A stretch of 64,000 nucleotides of DNA, taken from positions 103,896 to 167,895 of the forward strand of contig JAFRZE010000003.1 in assembly GCA_017442735.1 (NCBI GenBank), read 5' to 3'. Numbering within the stretch: the stretch's first letter is position 1; every line of letters begins with the position of its first letter. The notes under the pieces are model-generated. The model saw only the letters and a program-made list of their open reading frames with translations. It ran no database searches and was not told the origin of the DNA. Both the position numbers and the translations under genes were made by a program. Origin of the DNA: Bacillota bacterium. Lineage in GTDB: Bacteria; Bacillota; Clostridia; Lachnospirales; Bianqueaceae. Of this stretch, positions 52,437-60,997 are shown one piece after another.

Positions 52437-54623
52437 ATGAGAAAATTTTGGAAACTTGTGATCGGAGGGATCGAGAGCAAGATCTTCAACCTGGTTCTTG
52501 TGACCGTCATTCTGATTCTGATCGCCGGGATCGTGGTGACGGAATACCAGTCCCGGAATCTGACAGATCTTGTTGCCGAGACCAATACGAAACAGACGGA
52601 AGCGATCCGTAAAACTTCTACGGAAACGATCCACGGGATCATCTATGAAGGCCTGGCCAAGGAAAACTATATGGCCGCTTCGATGGCTAATTCGGTTTTC
52701 CAGGAGCATTATCAGGCGATCTCCATGCTGGGGGACTATGCCCAGAAGCTGTATGACGATCCGGATCAGTATCCAAGGATCATGCCGCCTGAGCCGAAGG
52801 CAGGGGAAGACGGCACGGTCACGGCACAGCTGATCCTCAGGGAAGGGGTGGATCCGTCGGATCCGGCCCTGACCGATGAACTGGGGCTTCTCGGAAATCT
52901 GGATGATATGCTCATCTCCATGTATCAAAGCTTTCCCAACATGGGTTCATGCTTTATCGGGACGAAGAGCGGTATTCTGCTGATGTCGGATGATATGCCT
53001 TCTACCAAGGTTCTTTCGGATGGCAGTATCGTTCATATGGATCCGACGAGCCGCGTCTGGTTCACAGAGGCAGGGACGGATGGGGAGATTTTCTTTACCA
53101 GTATCGATAAGGATTCCTTTACGGATCGGATCGGGACCGTCTGTGCCAGACCGATCTATCAGAACGGGGAACTGGTGGCAGTCGTCGGCTCGGATCTTTT
53201 CCTGAACAATATGGAAACACAGATCAACGCGCAGGAAGAGACCGGACAGTATGTGTTCATCATCAATGAAAACGGCCAGGTGATCTTCTCTCCGAAGACA
53301 AGAGGCATTCTTCAGGCGAAACCTTCTATAGAGGCGGTGGATCTGAGGCAGGCGCCGGATACGGAACTGGCTGAGTTTGTTACGAAAGCGATGCAGGGAC
53401 AGACGGAAGTGACCCTGGTCCATATGGAATCGGAAGCCTTTTATATGGCCGGCTGCCCGATCCCCACGACAGGCTGGGCGCTCATCAGTGTCATCCCCGA
53501 GAATACCGCGGATCTTTCGACGCAGCAGATGCTGAAAAACTACCGGTTGATCCAGACGGAGGCGACAGAAACTTTCCGCGAGGATATCAAGCTGTCCAAG
53601 TCGATGATCATCGTGCTGCTGACGGCGATCCTGCTGATCACCCTGGCCGGCTCGGTCTCTCTGGGAAGAAAAATCGCGGAACCGCTTAGAAAGATGACGA
53701 AAAAGATCCTGTCGCTTGGAAAAGACGGCGGCGACGCGCAGTTCTATATGGAAGACGCCTACAGGACCGGTGATGAGGTCCAGCTGCTGGCGGAGTCCTT
53801 TGCGGATATATCCGAGCGGACAGTCGCGTACGTGGAAGAAGTCAAACGGGTAACGGCTGAAAAGGAAAGGATGGGAGCCGAGCTTTCCATGGCGACCGAC
53901 ATCCAGGAAAGCCAGCTGCCGCATATCTTCCCGGCTTTTCCGGATCGAAAGGAATTCGATCTATACGCGTCTATGGACCCGGCCAAGGAAGTTGGCGGCG
54001 ATTTCTATGATTTCTTCCTGGTGGATCAGGATCATCTGGGACTGGTGATGGCGGATGTTTCCGGAAAAGGGATCCCGGCAGCCCTGTTCATGATGATCGC
54101 CAAGATCCTGATCAAAAACCGGGTGTTAAACGGCGACAGTCCGGCGAAAGCGCTGGAGACCGTGAATCAGCAGCTGCTGGACGGCAATGAGGCCGGTATG
54201 TTCGTAACGGTCTGGCTGGCGGTGATCGAGATTTCCACCGGAAAAGGCATCGTATCCAACGCGGGACACGAGCATCCGGCGCTCCGGCGCAAAGACGGCA
54301 GTTTCGAACTGATCAAATACCGTCACAGCCCGGCGGTGGCCGCTTTTGATGATCTGACGTTCGAAGAACATGAATTCCAGCTATATCCGGGAGATAGATT
54401 GTTTATCTATACGGACGGCGTGACAGAGGCCATGAATAAAGACCGGGTCCTGTTCGGAACAGACCGGATGATCGAAGCGCTGAATGAGGCGAAGGATGAG
54501 GATTCCGCGGGGATCCTGGCCAAAGTATCTGAGAAGATCAAAGAATTTGTGGCCGATGCCGATCAGTTTGATGATATTACGATGCTGTGCCTGAAATATA
54601 ACGGCCCCGAAGGGGAGAAATAA
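52437..54623 (+). CDS. SpoIIE-type PP2C phosphatase with extracellular sensor and HAMP domain
   Basis: 728 residues. Membrane helix 1 is at about 15-37 (IFNLVLVTVILILIAGIVVT). A large outer domain follows (about 40-370, dCache-like, with FFTSIDKDSFTDRIGTVCAR), then helix 2 (about 388-410, IIVLLTAILLITLAGSVSLG), a HAMP linker (RKIAEPLRKMTKKI) and the SpoIIE/RsbU phosphatase domain (about 490-725, DPAKEVGGDFYDFFLVDQDH, VMADVSGKGIPAALFM, RLFIYTDGVTEAMN). It should dephosphorylate a STAS-type anti-anti-sigma protein in response to an outside ligand. The kinase gene follows after one base. Confidence 0.9.
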   Translation: MRKFWKLVIGGIESKIFNLVLVTVILILIAGIVVTEYQSRNLTDLVAETNTKQTEAIRKTSTETIHGIIYEGLAKENYMAASMANSVFQEHYQAISMLGDYAQKLYDDPDQYPRIMPPEPKAGEDGTVTAQLILREGVDPSDPALTDELGLLGNLDDMLISMYQSFPNMGSCFIGTKSGILLMSDDMPSTKVLSDGSIVHMDPTSRVWFTEAGTDGEIFFTSIDKDSFTDRIGTVCARPIYQNGELVAVVGSDLFLNNMETQINAQEETGQYVFIINENGQVIFSPKTRGILQAKPSIEAVDLRQAPDTELAEFVTKAMQGQTEVTLVHMESEAFYMAGCPIPTTGWALISVIPENTADLSTQQMLKNYRLIQTEATETFREDIKLSKSMIIVLLTAILLITLAGSVSLGRKIAEPLRKMTKKILSLGKDGGDAQFYMEDAYRTGDEVQLLAESFADISERTVAYVEEVKRVTAEKERMGAELSMATDIQESQLPHIFPAFPDRKEFDLYASMDPAKEVGGDFYDFFLVDQDHLGLVMADVSGKGIPAALFMMIAKILIKNRVLNGDSPAKALETVNQQLLDGNEAGMFVTVWLAVIEISTGKGIVSNAGHEHPALRRKDGSFELIKYRHSPAVAAFDDLTFEEHEFQLYPGDRLFIYTDGVTEAMNKDRVLFGTDRMIEALNEAKDEDSAGILAKVSEKIKEFVADADQFDDITMLCLKYNGPEGEK

Positions 54624-54624
54624 G

Positions 54625-55032
54625 ATGAAAGAATTGACAGTAGAAGCCAGGCTGGAAAACCTGGAAAAAGTCATCGGTTTCATCAGCCAGAATCTGGAAG
54701 AGGCGGGAGGCTCTCCCGCGATCGAGATCCAGGTGCATCTGGCGGTGGAAGAGATCTTTGTCAATGTCGCGAGTTACGCATACGAGCCTGAAACCGGTCC
54801 GGTAACGGTACAGTGTGGTCTGTCGGGAACAGACAGATTTGTGATCGTATTCATTGATCAGGGGGTGCCCTATGATCCTCTGGCCAAAGAGGACCCCGAT
54901 GTGACGCTGGAGATCGAAGAGCGGCAGATCGGCGGCCTGGGTATTTTCCTGGCCAAACAGTATATGGAAGAGATGAGCTACCGTTACGAAAACGGCAGCA
55001 ATATCCTGACGATGATCAAATATCTCGCGTAG
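54625..55032 (+). CDS. HATPase_c anti-sigma/serine kinase (RsbW/SpoIIAB-like)
   Basis: 135 residues of the GHKL ATPase fold: EIQVHLAVEEIFVNVASYAY is the N box with the conserved E and N, VIVFIDQGVPYDPL the G1-type D-x-G loop, and GGLGIFLAKQYMEEMSYRYE the G2/lid region. Such proteins phosphorylate a STAS antagonist or bind a sigma factor. It begins one base after the SpoIIE phosphatase, so the two form the opposing arms of a partner-switching pair. No STAS protein or sigma factor is in the operon. Its RBS (GGGGAG) lies inside the previous gene. Confidence 0.88.
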   Translation: MKELTVEARLENLEKVIGFISQNLEEAGGSPAIEIQVHLAVEEIFVNVASYAYEPETGPVTVQCGLSGTDRFVIVFIDQGVPYDPLAKEDPDVTLEIEERQIGGLGIFLAKQYMEEMSYRYENGSNILTMIKYLA

Positions 55033-55055
55033 GAAAGGTAATAAGCCGTCGTCTT

Positions 55056-56441
55056 ATGCAGAAAGAAATAAAAAAGGCCCGTGAAGACTTTCTGGCGTCC
55101 AGTCAGTTTACCTCGAAACAGATAATCGGAATGCTGATCCCGCTGGTCCTGGATCAGCTTTTCCTTTATGTTATCATGCTGCTGACGACCTCCATGATCA
55201 GCGCTTCTTCTGAGGACAGTGTGACGGCGATCAGTCTGGTGCATCCGATGGTCATGATCCATACCTCGCTGGTCACCGCTTTCGGGACCGGAGGTTCCGT
55301 CCTCATTGCTCAGTATATGGGACGCAGGGATATGAAGCGCCTTCATGAAGCGATCGGGCAGACGACCCATATCGTGATGCTGATGGGACTTGTCCTGTCG
55401 ATCCTGCAGTTTGTGACGGCAAGGCCGCTGGTGAACTGGCTCTACGCGTCCGCGGCGCCGGCAGTCAAAGAGAAGGCCGGCATGTATCTTTCCTGGATGG
55501 GGCTGATCAACTATCTGCACTGCCTGCGTGTGGCCAGTACGGCCGCCCTGCGCGGTGTGGGGGAGATCAAGCGAAATACCATCGGGACCATCGTGCTGAA
55601 CGGCTCGTATTTCCTTTTCTCCATCCTGTTCATCAATGTTCTTCATCTGGATATCAAGGGGACACTTCTTTCCTACGCGCTGGCGAGAGTTCTTGGCACG
55701 AGCCTTTCCGCCTATTATCACTTTTTTGACAAGAAGACCGTCTGCCGGATCCCCTTCCGCCTTTGTCTGAAACCGGACTGGCAGTATCTTAGAGAGATCT
55801 GGAAGCTGGGCATTCCATTCTCGATGGAAGAAGTACTGATCAATCTCGGCGCGGTCGTTATTTCCGCCTACCTGGTCTCGCTTGGCACAGCCAGCGTCGC
55901 CTCTCACGCGATCATGACTTCCATTTATCAGGCTGTCGCAGCTCCGACTGTCGCTGTCGGCATGCTGACAGCCACAGTGGTCGGACAATGTATCGGCGCC
56001 CGAAAGAACGATCTTGCCAGATGCTATGCCCGGAATCTGACGGTGCTCGGCTATGGGATCGCTTTGGTGAGTGTTCTGCTGATCCTGCCGATCCGGCACG
56101 GGATCATCAACATCTATCAGCCTTCTCCGGAGGCACTCGCCATCTGCGGGAAGCTTCTTTGGATCTGTCTGGGTGGATTGCTGCTGGTTTTCCCGATCTC
56201 TCAGATCATGCCGAATGCACTTCGGGCGGCGGCTGACGCGAAGTATACCACAGCCTGTTCCCTGATCTGTGTCTGGGCTGTCCGGGTGGGTCTCGGCTAC
56301 GTGGCCGCGATCGTTCTCGGGCTTGGCGTATATGGCGTCTGGCTGATGATGGCAGGGGAGTGGACCGTTCGCTCTATCCTATTTCTTCTTCGGTACAGAG
56401 GTAATAAATGGCTGGAGAAGTCGGAGCATCTGCTTCAGTGA
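55056..56441 (+). CDS. MATE family efflux transporter, second copy
   Basis: 461 residues with about 12 membrane helices. MATE features are LIPLVLDQLFLYVIMLLTTS, TGGSVLIAQYMGRRDMKRLH, the middle phrase GIPFSMEEVLINLGAVVISA and the late PNALRAAADAKYT. It is only distantly like the MATE at 33512. The ATG at 55056 has a poor RBS (AGGAAAGG is 17 bases away), so the exact start is uncertain. It follows the kinase gene by 23 bp and may belong to the same transcript, making it a candidate effector gene of the partner switch. Confidence 0.87.
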   Translation: MQKEIKKAREDFLASSQFTSKQIIGMLIPLVLDQLFLYVIMLLTTSMISASSEDSVTAISLVHPMVMIHTSLVTAFGTGGSVLIAQYMGRRDMKRLHEAIGQTTHIVMLMGLVLSILQFVTARPLVNWLYASAAPAVKEKAGMYLSWMGLINYLHCLRVASTAALRGVGEIKRNTIGTIVLNGSYFLFSILFINVLHLDIKGTLLSYALARVLGTSLSAYYHFFDKKTVCRIPFRLCLKPDWQYLREIWKLGIPFSMEEVLINLGAVVISAYLVSLGTASVASHAIMTSIYQAVAAPTVAVGMLTATVVGQCIGARKNDLARCYARNLTVLGYGIALVSVLLILPIRHGIINIYQPSPEALAICGKLLWICLGGLLLVFPISQIMPNALRAAADAKYTTACSLICVWAVRVGLGYVAAIVLGLGVYGVWLMMAGEWTVRSILFLLRYRGNKWLEKSEHLLQ

Positions 56442-56461
56442 GAGCATCCACACAAAAAGAA

Positions 56462-56507
56462 AACCTGAGACCTGCAGACGAACTGCCTGCGGATCTCAGG
56501 TTATTTT
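56462..56507. terminator. Bidirectional terminator between MATE and MFS genes
   Basis: AACCTGAGA (56462-56470) pairs with TCTCAGGTT (56494-56502), with additional inner pairing CCTGCAG/CTGCGG, flanked by AAAAAGAAA and ATTTTC. It lies between convergent genes. Confidence 0.78.
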
Positions 56508-56525
56508 CATTTGAAGGAAAAAGCT

Positions 56526-57914
56526 TTATTCTTTTCCGATCGAGTTCAGGTCGACGCCCTGGGTTTCTTTCAGGTTCTTTTTGACAAACAGGATCACGAT
56601 GATCATCATCGGGACGAAGATGGCCAGCTGCAGCAGACCGATCGCTCTCGATCCGATAAACTGATAACAAACACCGATAATGATGGTCAGAAGGATGTTG
56701 GAGAGCGCCGTATACTGGATCAGACCCAGGACGGTCGCCCGCATTTCGGTAGGCGCCAGTTCGGACGGGACCACGAGGAAGAGCAGATCGGAGAAGGACC
56801 ACAGACCGCCGTACATAATACCGTTGGCCAGCGCCAGCAGGATCGGATTCATGCCCATCACAGCGGCGCCGATGAAAATGATCTCACCGACCAGGGCGAC
56901 GATCCCGAAAATGATCCCGGACTTTTTCCGGCCGACGGCGTCAGTCAGGAATCCGCTGAAGAAAGCGCAGACAGCGTAGACGATCGGCTCGAGGATGAAG
57001 AAGGTATTCATGGCGCTGTCAGACTGGCCGTAGGCCAGCATGGTCTCTGTCCCGTAGCCGGTCAGGCCTACCGCACACTCGAAGAGGATGAGTACGATAA
57101 GCAGCAGCTTTAGCTGTTTATGGGAGAAGATATATTTGGCAGCCTCTTTCAGTCCGCCGCTCTTGGCCGCGTTCTGTTTGGCTTCCTCGGCTTCTTTCTG
57201 ACGCTGTTCATCGGATTTTTCCAGGTATTCGATCCGGCGGCGCAGATAGACCGGAGTTTCTTTTGTCAGGAAGATACAGGCGATACCGATCGCCAGGGCG
57301 ATAATGACCGGGATCAGATACACCATTCGCCAGGTGGAAAGCTGATTCGGATCATAGAAGATGGTCCGGAAAACGCCGATCAGGGAAACCGACAGAAGGC
57401 CGATCCCTTTGGTGATCGAGCAGAGCTTGGCTCGATGCTGTTTCGGCGCGACTTCCATGATGTAGATGACCTGCATGTCGTTCGGTGTGAAGAAGCCCCA
57501 GACGACGCTGCCGATGATAAAGCCGATATAGGTACGGCAGGTCATACAGATCAGAAGACCGACGCCCATGCCGATCGTATTGATGACCAGAAAGATCTTT
57601 CGTCCGAATTTATCGGAGAGCGTTTTATACAGCGGCAGAACGATCATGAGCATGTAGGTGGGGATACTGGCAACAGCCATCTTGCTGATGGCGGAAGCGT
57701 ATTCATCGGTCGCCGTATCCGCGCCGGGAATCTTGAACAGATCGAAGATCATGAATGGCTTCATGACGCCCATGTTGGAGGTGATCTCATCCGCCACATA
57801 GACGATCGTCAAAACCACGATGATCACAGACATATACTTTAGATAGGCCAAAGATTTCTTTTCTTTTGCCTTTAATCTGACAAGCTCCACCTGCTCTTTG
57901 GATTTAACAGTCAT
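56526..57914 (-). CDS. MFS transporter (sugar-transporter type)
   Basis: 462 residues with about 12 membrane helices. Motifs are DKFGRKIFLVINTIGMGVG after helix 2 (the D-x-x-G-R-K loop) and DAVGRKKSGIIFGIVALVGE after helix 8, and the central loop ends with PVYLRRRIEYLEKSDEQRQK, like sugar-porter MFS proteins. The cargo is unknown. ATG 57914 is chosen because AGGAGG lies eleven bases upstream. Its promoter region contains a perfect 17-bp inverted repeat described separately. It has its own promoter, although another MFS gene lies upstream on the same strand. Confidence 0.87.
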   Translation of the reverse strand: MTVKSKEQVELVRLKAKEKKSLAYLKYMSVIIVVLTIVYVADEITSNMGVMKPFMIFDLFKIPGADTATDEYASAISKMAVASIPTYMLMIVLPLYKTLSDKFGRKIFLVINTIGMGVGLLICMTCRTYIGFIIGSVVWGFFTPNDMQVIYIMEVAPKQHRAKLCSITKGIGLLSVSLIGVFRTIFYDPNQLSTWRMVYLIPVIIALAIGIACIFLTKETPVYLRRRIEYLEKSDEQRQKEAEEAKQNAAKSGGLKEAAKYIFSHKQLKLLLIVLILFECAVGLTGYGTETMLAYGQSDSAMNTFFILEPIVYAVCAFFSGFLTDAVGRKKSGIIFGIVALVGEIIFIGAAVMGMNPILLALANGIMYGGLWSFSDLLFLVVPSELAPTEMRATVLGLIQYTALSNILLTIIIGVCYQFIGSRAIGLLQLAIFVPMMIIVILFVKKNLKETQGVDLNSIGKE

Positions 57915-57920
57915 GACAAA

Positions 57921-57979
57921 AATCCTCCTGAAAGAAGACAGTTTTGTCACATTATACTTCTTTCAGGAGGATTCTTCAA
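57921..57979 (-). promoter_or_regulatory. MFS promoter framed by a perfect 17-bp inverted repeat
   Basis: Read on the minus strand: TTGAAG (57974-57979), then a 17-base spacer (57957-57973), TATAAT (57951-57956), a short leader, then a 17-base sequence (57921-57937) that is the exact reverse complement of the spacer and contains the RBS AGGAGG. The transcript should begin after the left arm, so this is a DNA-level repeat, not an mRNA hairpin. Confidence 0.7.
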
Positions 57980-58007
57980 CATCCATCTTGAGCTGTTTTT
58001 GTCGGGA

Positions 58008-59228
58008 TCACGCGGCTTTACAGGGTACAGGTTTCATATCGGAATCGGAAGGTTGTTCCGTAACAGATTTCTTCTTTCCGGAGAGCACCAGGACCAGCGC
58101 GAATCCAAGAGCCACGATCTCGAGTACCATACAGATGCTGCACATCATACCGGTCCCGGCGTTTTCCATCACGGCACCGCTCCAGGCCGAAGCGATCATA
58201 TTGGCGACAGAACCGTATGCAACATCGACGATGCTGTTTGCTGTCGTACGAAGATTGCCGGAAACACTTTCTTCCGTGATCTCGCGCATAGTGGGGAACA
58301 GAAGGCCAAAGCTGATGTTCGTGAAGATCGTTCCCAGGACGACCATGAAAGGCGCTCTGGCAAGGAATACCAGCAGGGCATAGGTGAGTGCGGCACAGCC
58401 TCCGAGCAGAAGGCGATGTTCACTCTTTATGCGACGGATCTTATCAGAAAAGATCAGGAATGGACTTTGGATCAGACAGCCTATGAATGCGTCCCATCCG
58501 AGAAAACTGACATCCCCTCCGACGCTTTCGAAGACCAATACTTTCATGTTGCTGATCGGACCGATCGCCATTCCGGTGAAGAATACGACCGCGACCAGCA
58601 GCAGATATCGTCTGGAGCGGAGGATCTCTTTCATACTGCCTTTGGAACCAGTCTCTATGCTAACGGGTGATTTACGTGTATCCTGCTTTTCGATCTCGGG
58701 CTGAGTCAAAGCTACCAGCACAGCCACCAGGATGAGCGCTCCGGCAATGAAGGGAACGAACCGATATCCGAACCTACTGATGATCTGACCGGAAAGCAGC
58801 ATCGTGAACGCGTAGCCAAGCGTACCGAATGTCCGTGACTTGGCACCGGCGGAAACATGATGCATAACCGCGATCGCCCAGGAATCGAGTGTCGTCCCGA
58901 TCGGTCCCATCATGAAACCGAAGAGCGGATAGAGAATGAACAAAGCCGGAATATTTCCGGCGAACAGGAAAAGCAGTATTCCAAAGATCGCGGTTGACGT
59001 CACGCCGATCAGAAAGAATCTCCGTGATGCCTGGTTGCGATCCACATATCTGCCCCAGAAGATGGAACCGGCGAATGCGCATCCCATCTGAATGGCCAGG
59101 AGGATCCCAAGCGTTGAAGCGCTCATGCCTTTTTCCAGCATGTAAGCGGTGATATAAGCGGGAAGTGCCGCGTAAAAACTCCAGTAACATGCCTGCAGCA
59201 CACAGAATTTAACAAATGTCTTCTTCAT
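58008..59228 (-). CDS. MFS transporter (LacY/nucleoside symporter-like group)
   Basis: 406 residues with about 12 membrane helices. The start KTFVKFCVLQACYWSFYAAL, GILLAIQMGCAFAGSIFWGR and the central GSKGSMKEILRSRRYLLLVA resemble the MFS group that includes LacY-like and 3-phenylpropionate-type symporters. Cargo unknown. GGAGG lies eleven bases upstream of ATG 59228. It is divergent from the small membrane protein gene at 59406. Confidence 0.82.
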   Translation of the reverse strand: MKKTFVKFCVLQACYWSFYAALPAYITAYMLEKGMSASTLGILLAIQMGCAFAGSIFWGRYVDRNQASRRFFLIGVTSTAIFGILLFLFAGNIPALFILYPLFGFMMGPIGTTLDSWAIAVMHHVSAGAKSRTFGTLGYAFTMLLSGQIISRFGYRFVPFIAGALILVAVLVALTQPEIEKQDTRKSPVSIETGSKGSMKEILRSRRYLLLVAVVFFTGMAIGPISNMKVLVFESVGGDVSFLGWDAFIGCLIQSPFLIFSDKIRRIKSEHRLLLGGCAALTYALLVFLARAPFMVVLGTIFTNISFGLLFPTMREITEESVSGNLRTTANSIVDVAYGSVANMIASAWSGAVMENAGTGMMCSICMVLEIVALGFALVLVLSGKKKSVTEQPSDSDMKPVPCKAA

Positions 59229-59343
59229 GATGGAAAACCTCCTTGTTTTGTTGACCCTATTGTAGCTGAAAGTTGAGAAGGTTTATATCATATTTCTCCG
59301 ATAGATAACACACTTGTAATATAATCCGCGTTGATCTCTTTCG

Positions 59344-59372
59344 TTGCTATGTTTTTCTTTTTTTGATATAAT
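59344..59372 (+). promoter_or_regulatory. Promoter of the 59406-62188 operon
   Basis: TTGCTA (59344-59349), a 17-bp spacer and TATAAT (59367-59372), with RBS AAGGAG at 59392-59397. A near-consensus housekeeping promoter. Confidence 0.75.
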
Positions 59373-59405
59373 TACGACGAAAGATATGATTAAGGAGTAT
59401 CAACA

Positions 59406-59792
59406 ATGAATCAAAGTGTATTTACAAACAGTGAGATCAGAGGGATCAGAAGATGGTTCGGAGCGGCGATCGCTGTCCTGGCGGTGACGATTCTGCTGAT
59501 GAATATCGAAGTGACCAGTTTTGGTTTCTTCCGGATCGGTCCGCTTAATTCCGCGCCGATCCTGGTCATTACCCTGGTACTTTTCATTATCTGGGCTGTC
59601 ATCAGTTCCAAAAGATTTCCTTGGATCATGGTAGCCATCAACATCCTGCTGATCCTGGTTTCCGTGCTTCTGGGAACACATTTCGTCCTTCGCAGAATGA
59701 CGGCATTTACTCTGGTGGTCATTATCGCGATGCTCGGGATCGGGATCGGCCTGTATGTACTTGGCTGCATTCGGCCGAAAAAGGAAGACTAA
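59406..59792 (+). CDS. Small integral membrane protein, 128 residues
   Basis: Four hydrophobic segments are visible: WFGAAIAVLAVTILLMNIEV, APILVITLVLFIIWAVI, WIMVAINILLILVSVLLG and AFTLVVIIAMLGIGIGLYVL. Short basic loops and the tail RPKKED point to a positive-inside arrangement. No family was recognised. It has a strong promoter and RBS, and is first in a group with a nicotinamidase-like hydrolase (18 bp downstream), an SRAP protein and an MFS transporter. Confidence 0.8.
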   Translation: MNQSVFTNSEIRGIRRWFGAAIAVLAVTILLMNIEVTSFGFFRIGPLNSAPILVITLVLFIIWAVISSKRFPWIMVAINILLILVSVLLGTHFVLRRMTAFTLVVIIAMLGIGIGLYVLGCIRPKKED

Positions 59793-59810
59793 GCCTCGGG
59801 GAGGTAAAAA

Positions 59811-60338
59811 ATGAGAAAGATACTGATCGTAGTCGATATGCAGAACGATTTTATCGACGCGGCACTGGGAACGAAAGAAGCCGTTTCGATCGTAGAAGCG
59901 GTCAAGGATAAGATCCGCACCTATCAGCCGGACGATATCTATGTGACGATGGATACCCATGGCGAAAACTATATGGAATCGAGAGAAGGAAGATTTCTTC
60001 CCGTCCCTCACTGCATCAGAGGAACAGAGGGCTGGCAGATCCGCGAGGATATCGCCGCGCTTCTTGGCGGTGCGCATGTGTTCGAAAAACCGACCTTCGG
60101 AAGTACCGCGCTGGCAGAAGAAATAAAGAAGATCGCGGAAAAGGAAGCGATCAGTGTAGAGCTGATCGGTCTTTGCACGGATATCTGTGTGGTTTCCAAC
60201 GCGCTTTTGCTGAAAGCGAACATGCCAGAGGTCGATATTTCCGTTGACGCGTCCTGCTGCGCCGGGGTTACGCCGGAGAAGCATCTGGCTGCGCTGGAAA
60301 CGATGCGTTCCTGCCAGATCCAGATCACCAACGACTGA
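59811..60338 (+). CDS. Isochorismatase-family cysteine hydrolase, nicotinamidase-like
   Basis: 175 residues of the isochorismatase fold. The catalytic triad of nicotinamidases is visible: Asp9 in VVDMQNDF, Lys93 in FEKPTFGST and Cys126 in GLCTDICVVSN, together with metal-type residues Asp48 and His50 (MDTHGE) and His67 (PVPHC). It probably hydrolyses nicotinamide to nicotinate for NAD salvage, though other amides are possible in this family. GGGGAGG precedes the ATG. The next gene starts four bases after its stop codon. Confidence 0.82.
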   Translation: MRKILIVVDMQNDFIDAALGTKEAVSIVEAVKDKIRTYQPDDIYVTMDTHGENYMESREGRFLPVPHCIRGTEGWQIREDIAALLGGAHVFEKPTFGSTALAEEIKKIAEKEAISVELIGLCTDICVVSNALLLKANMPEVDISVDASCCAGVTPEKHLAALETMRSCQIQITND

Positions 60339-60342
60339 AAAG

Positions 60343-60978
60343 ATGTGTACACGTTTTTATGTAGAGCCGGATAATGAAGAAACACAGGATATCATCGAAG
60401 AAACGATGAATTCCAGACTGAGATGGGCGTTCCTGAAAGCCGGTAATGCGATATCCATATCCGGGGAGATCCGCCCGACAAACGTGGTCCCGGTCATCGC
60501 GACCAGAAAAGACGGAAAGAAGGCGGCTTTTCCCATGCGCTGGGGCTATCAGATCCCGGGAAGGTCTCTTCTTGTAAACGCAAGGGTGGAAACAGCCGCA
60601 GAAAAACCTTCTTTCAGGGAATCCTGGCAGATCCACCGGTGTATCATCCCGGCTTCCTGGTATTATGAATGGGAGCATCTGATCGGCAACTCAGGTCAGA
60701 AGAAGACAGGGGATAAGTTTATGATCCAGCCGATCGGCTATACCATGACGTATCTGGCCGGGCTTTACCGGATGGAAGAGGGTCTGCCTGTTTTCACGGT
60801 ACTGACCAGGGAACCTTCGGAGGAACTGAAACAGATCCATGACCGGATGCCTCTCATCTTTCCGGGAGATCTGGTAAAAGAATGGATCGATCCCAAGATC
60901 AGACCGGAAAGCCTGCTGCCGTACGCGCTTACGGAAATGGCGGCTGTCCGAATGAAGGATCAGCTTGAACTGACATAA
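60343..60978 (+). CDS. SRAP-family abasic-site protein (YedK/HMCES type)
   Basis: 211 residues. Translation from 60343 places Cys at position 2 (MCTRFYVEPD), the residue that forms a thiazolidine bond with abasic sites in single-stranded DNA after Met removal. Other active-site parts are Asn79 and Glu83 in NARVETAAEKPSF, Glu109 in SWYYEWE and His166 in QIHDRMP, spaced as in YedK. This fixes the start codon, although a longer frame runs upstream. It protects abasic lesions and can act as a DNA-protein crosslink autoprotease. Four bases separate it from the nicotinamidase-like gene. Confidence 0.93.
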   Translation: MCTRFYVEPDNEETQDIIEETMNSRLRWAFLKAGNAISISGEIRPTNVVPVIATRKDGKKAAFPMRWGYQIPGRSLLVNARVETAAEKPSFRESWQIHRCIIPASWYYEWEHLIGNSGQKKTGDKFMIQPIGYTMTYLAGLYRMEEGLPVFTVLTREPSEELKQIHDRMPLIFPGDLVKEWIDPKIRPESLLPYALTEMAAVRMKDQLELT

Positions 60979-60997
60979 AAAGAAAAGGGGAATTGCG

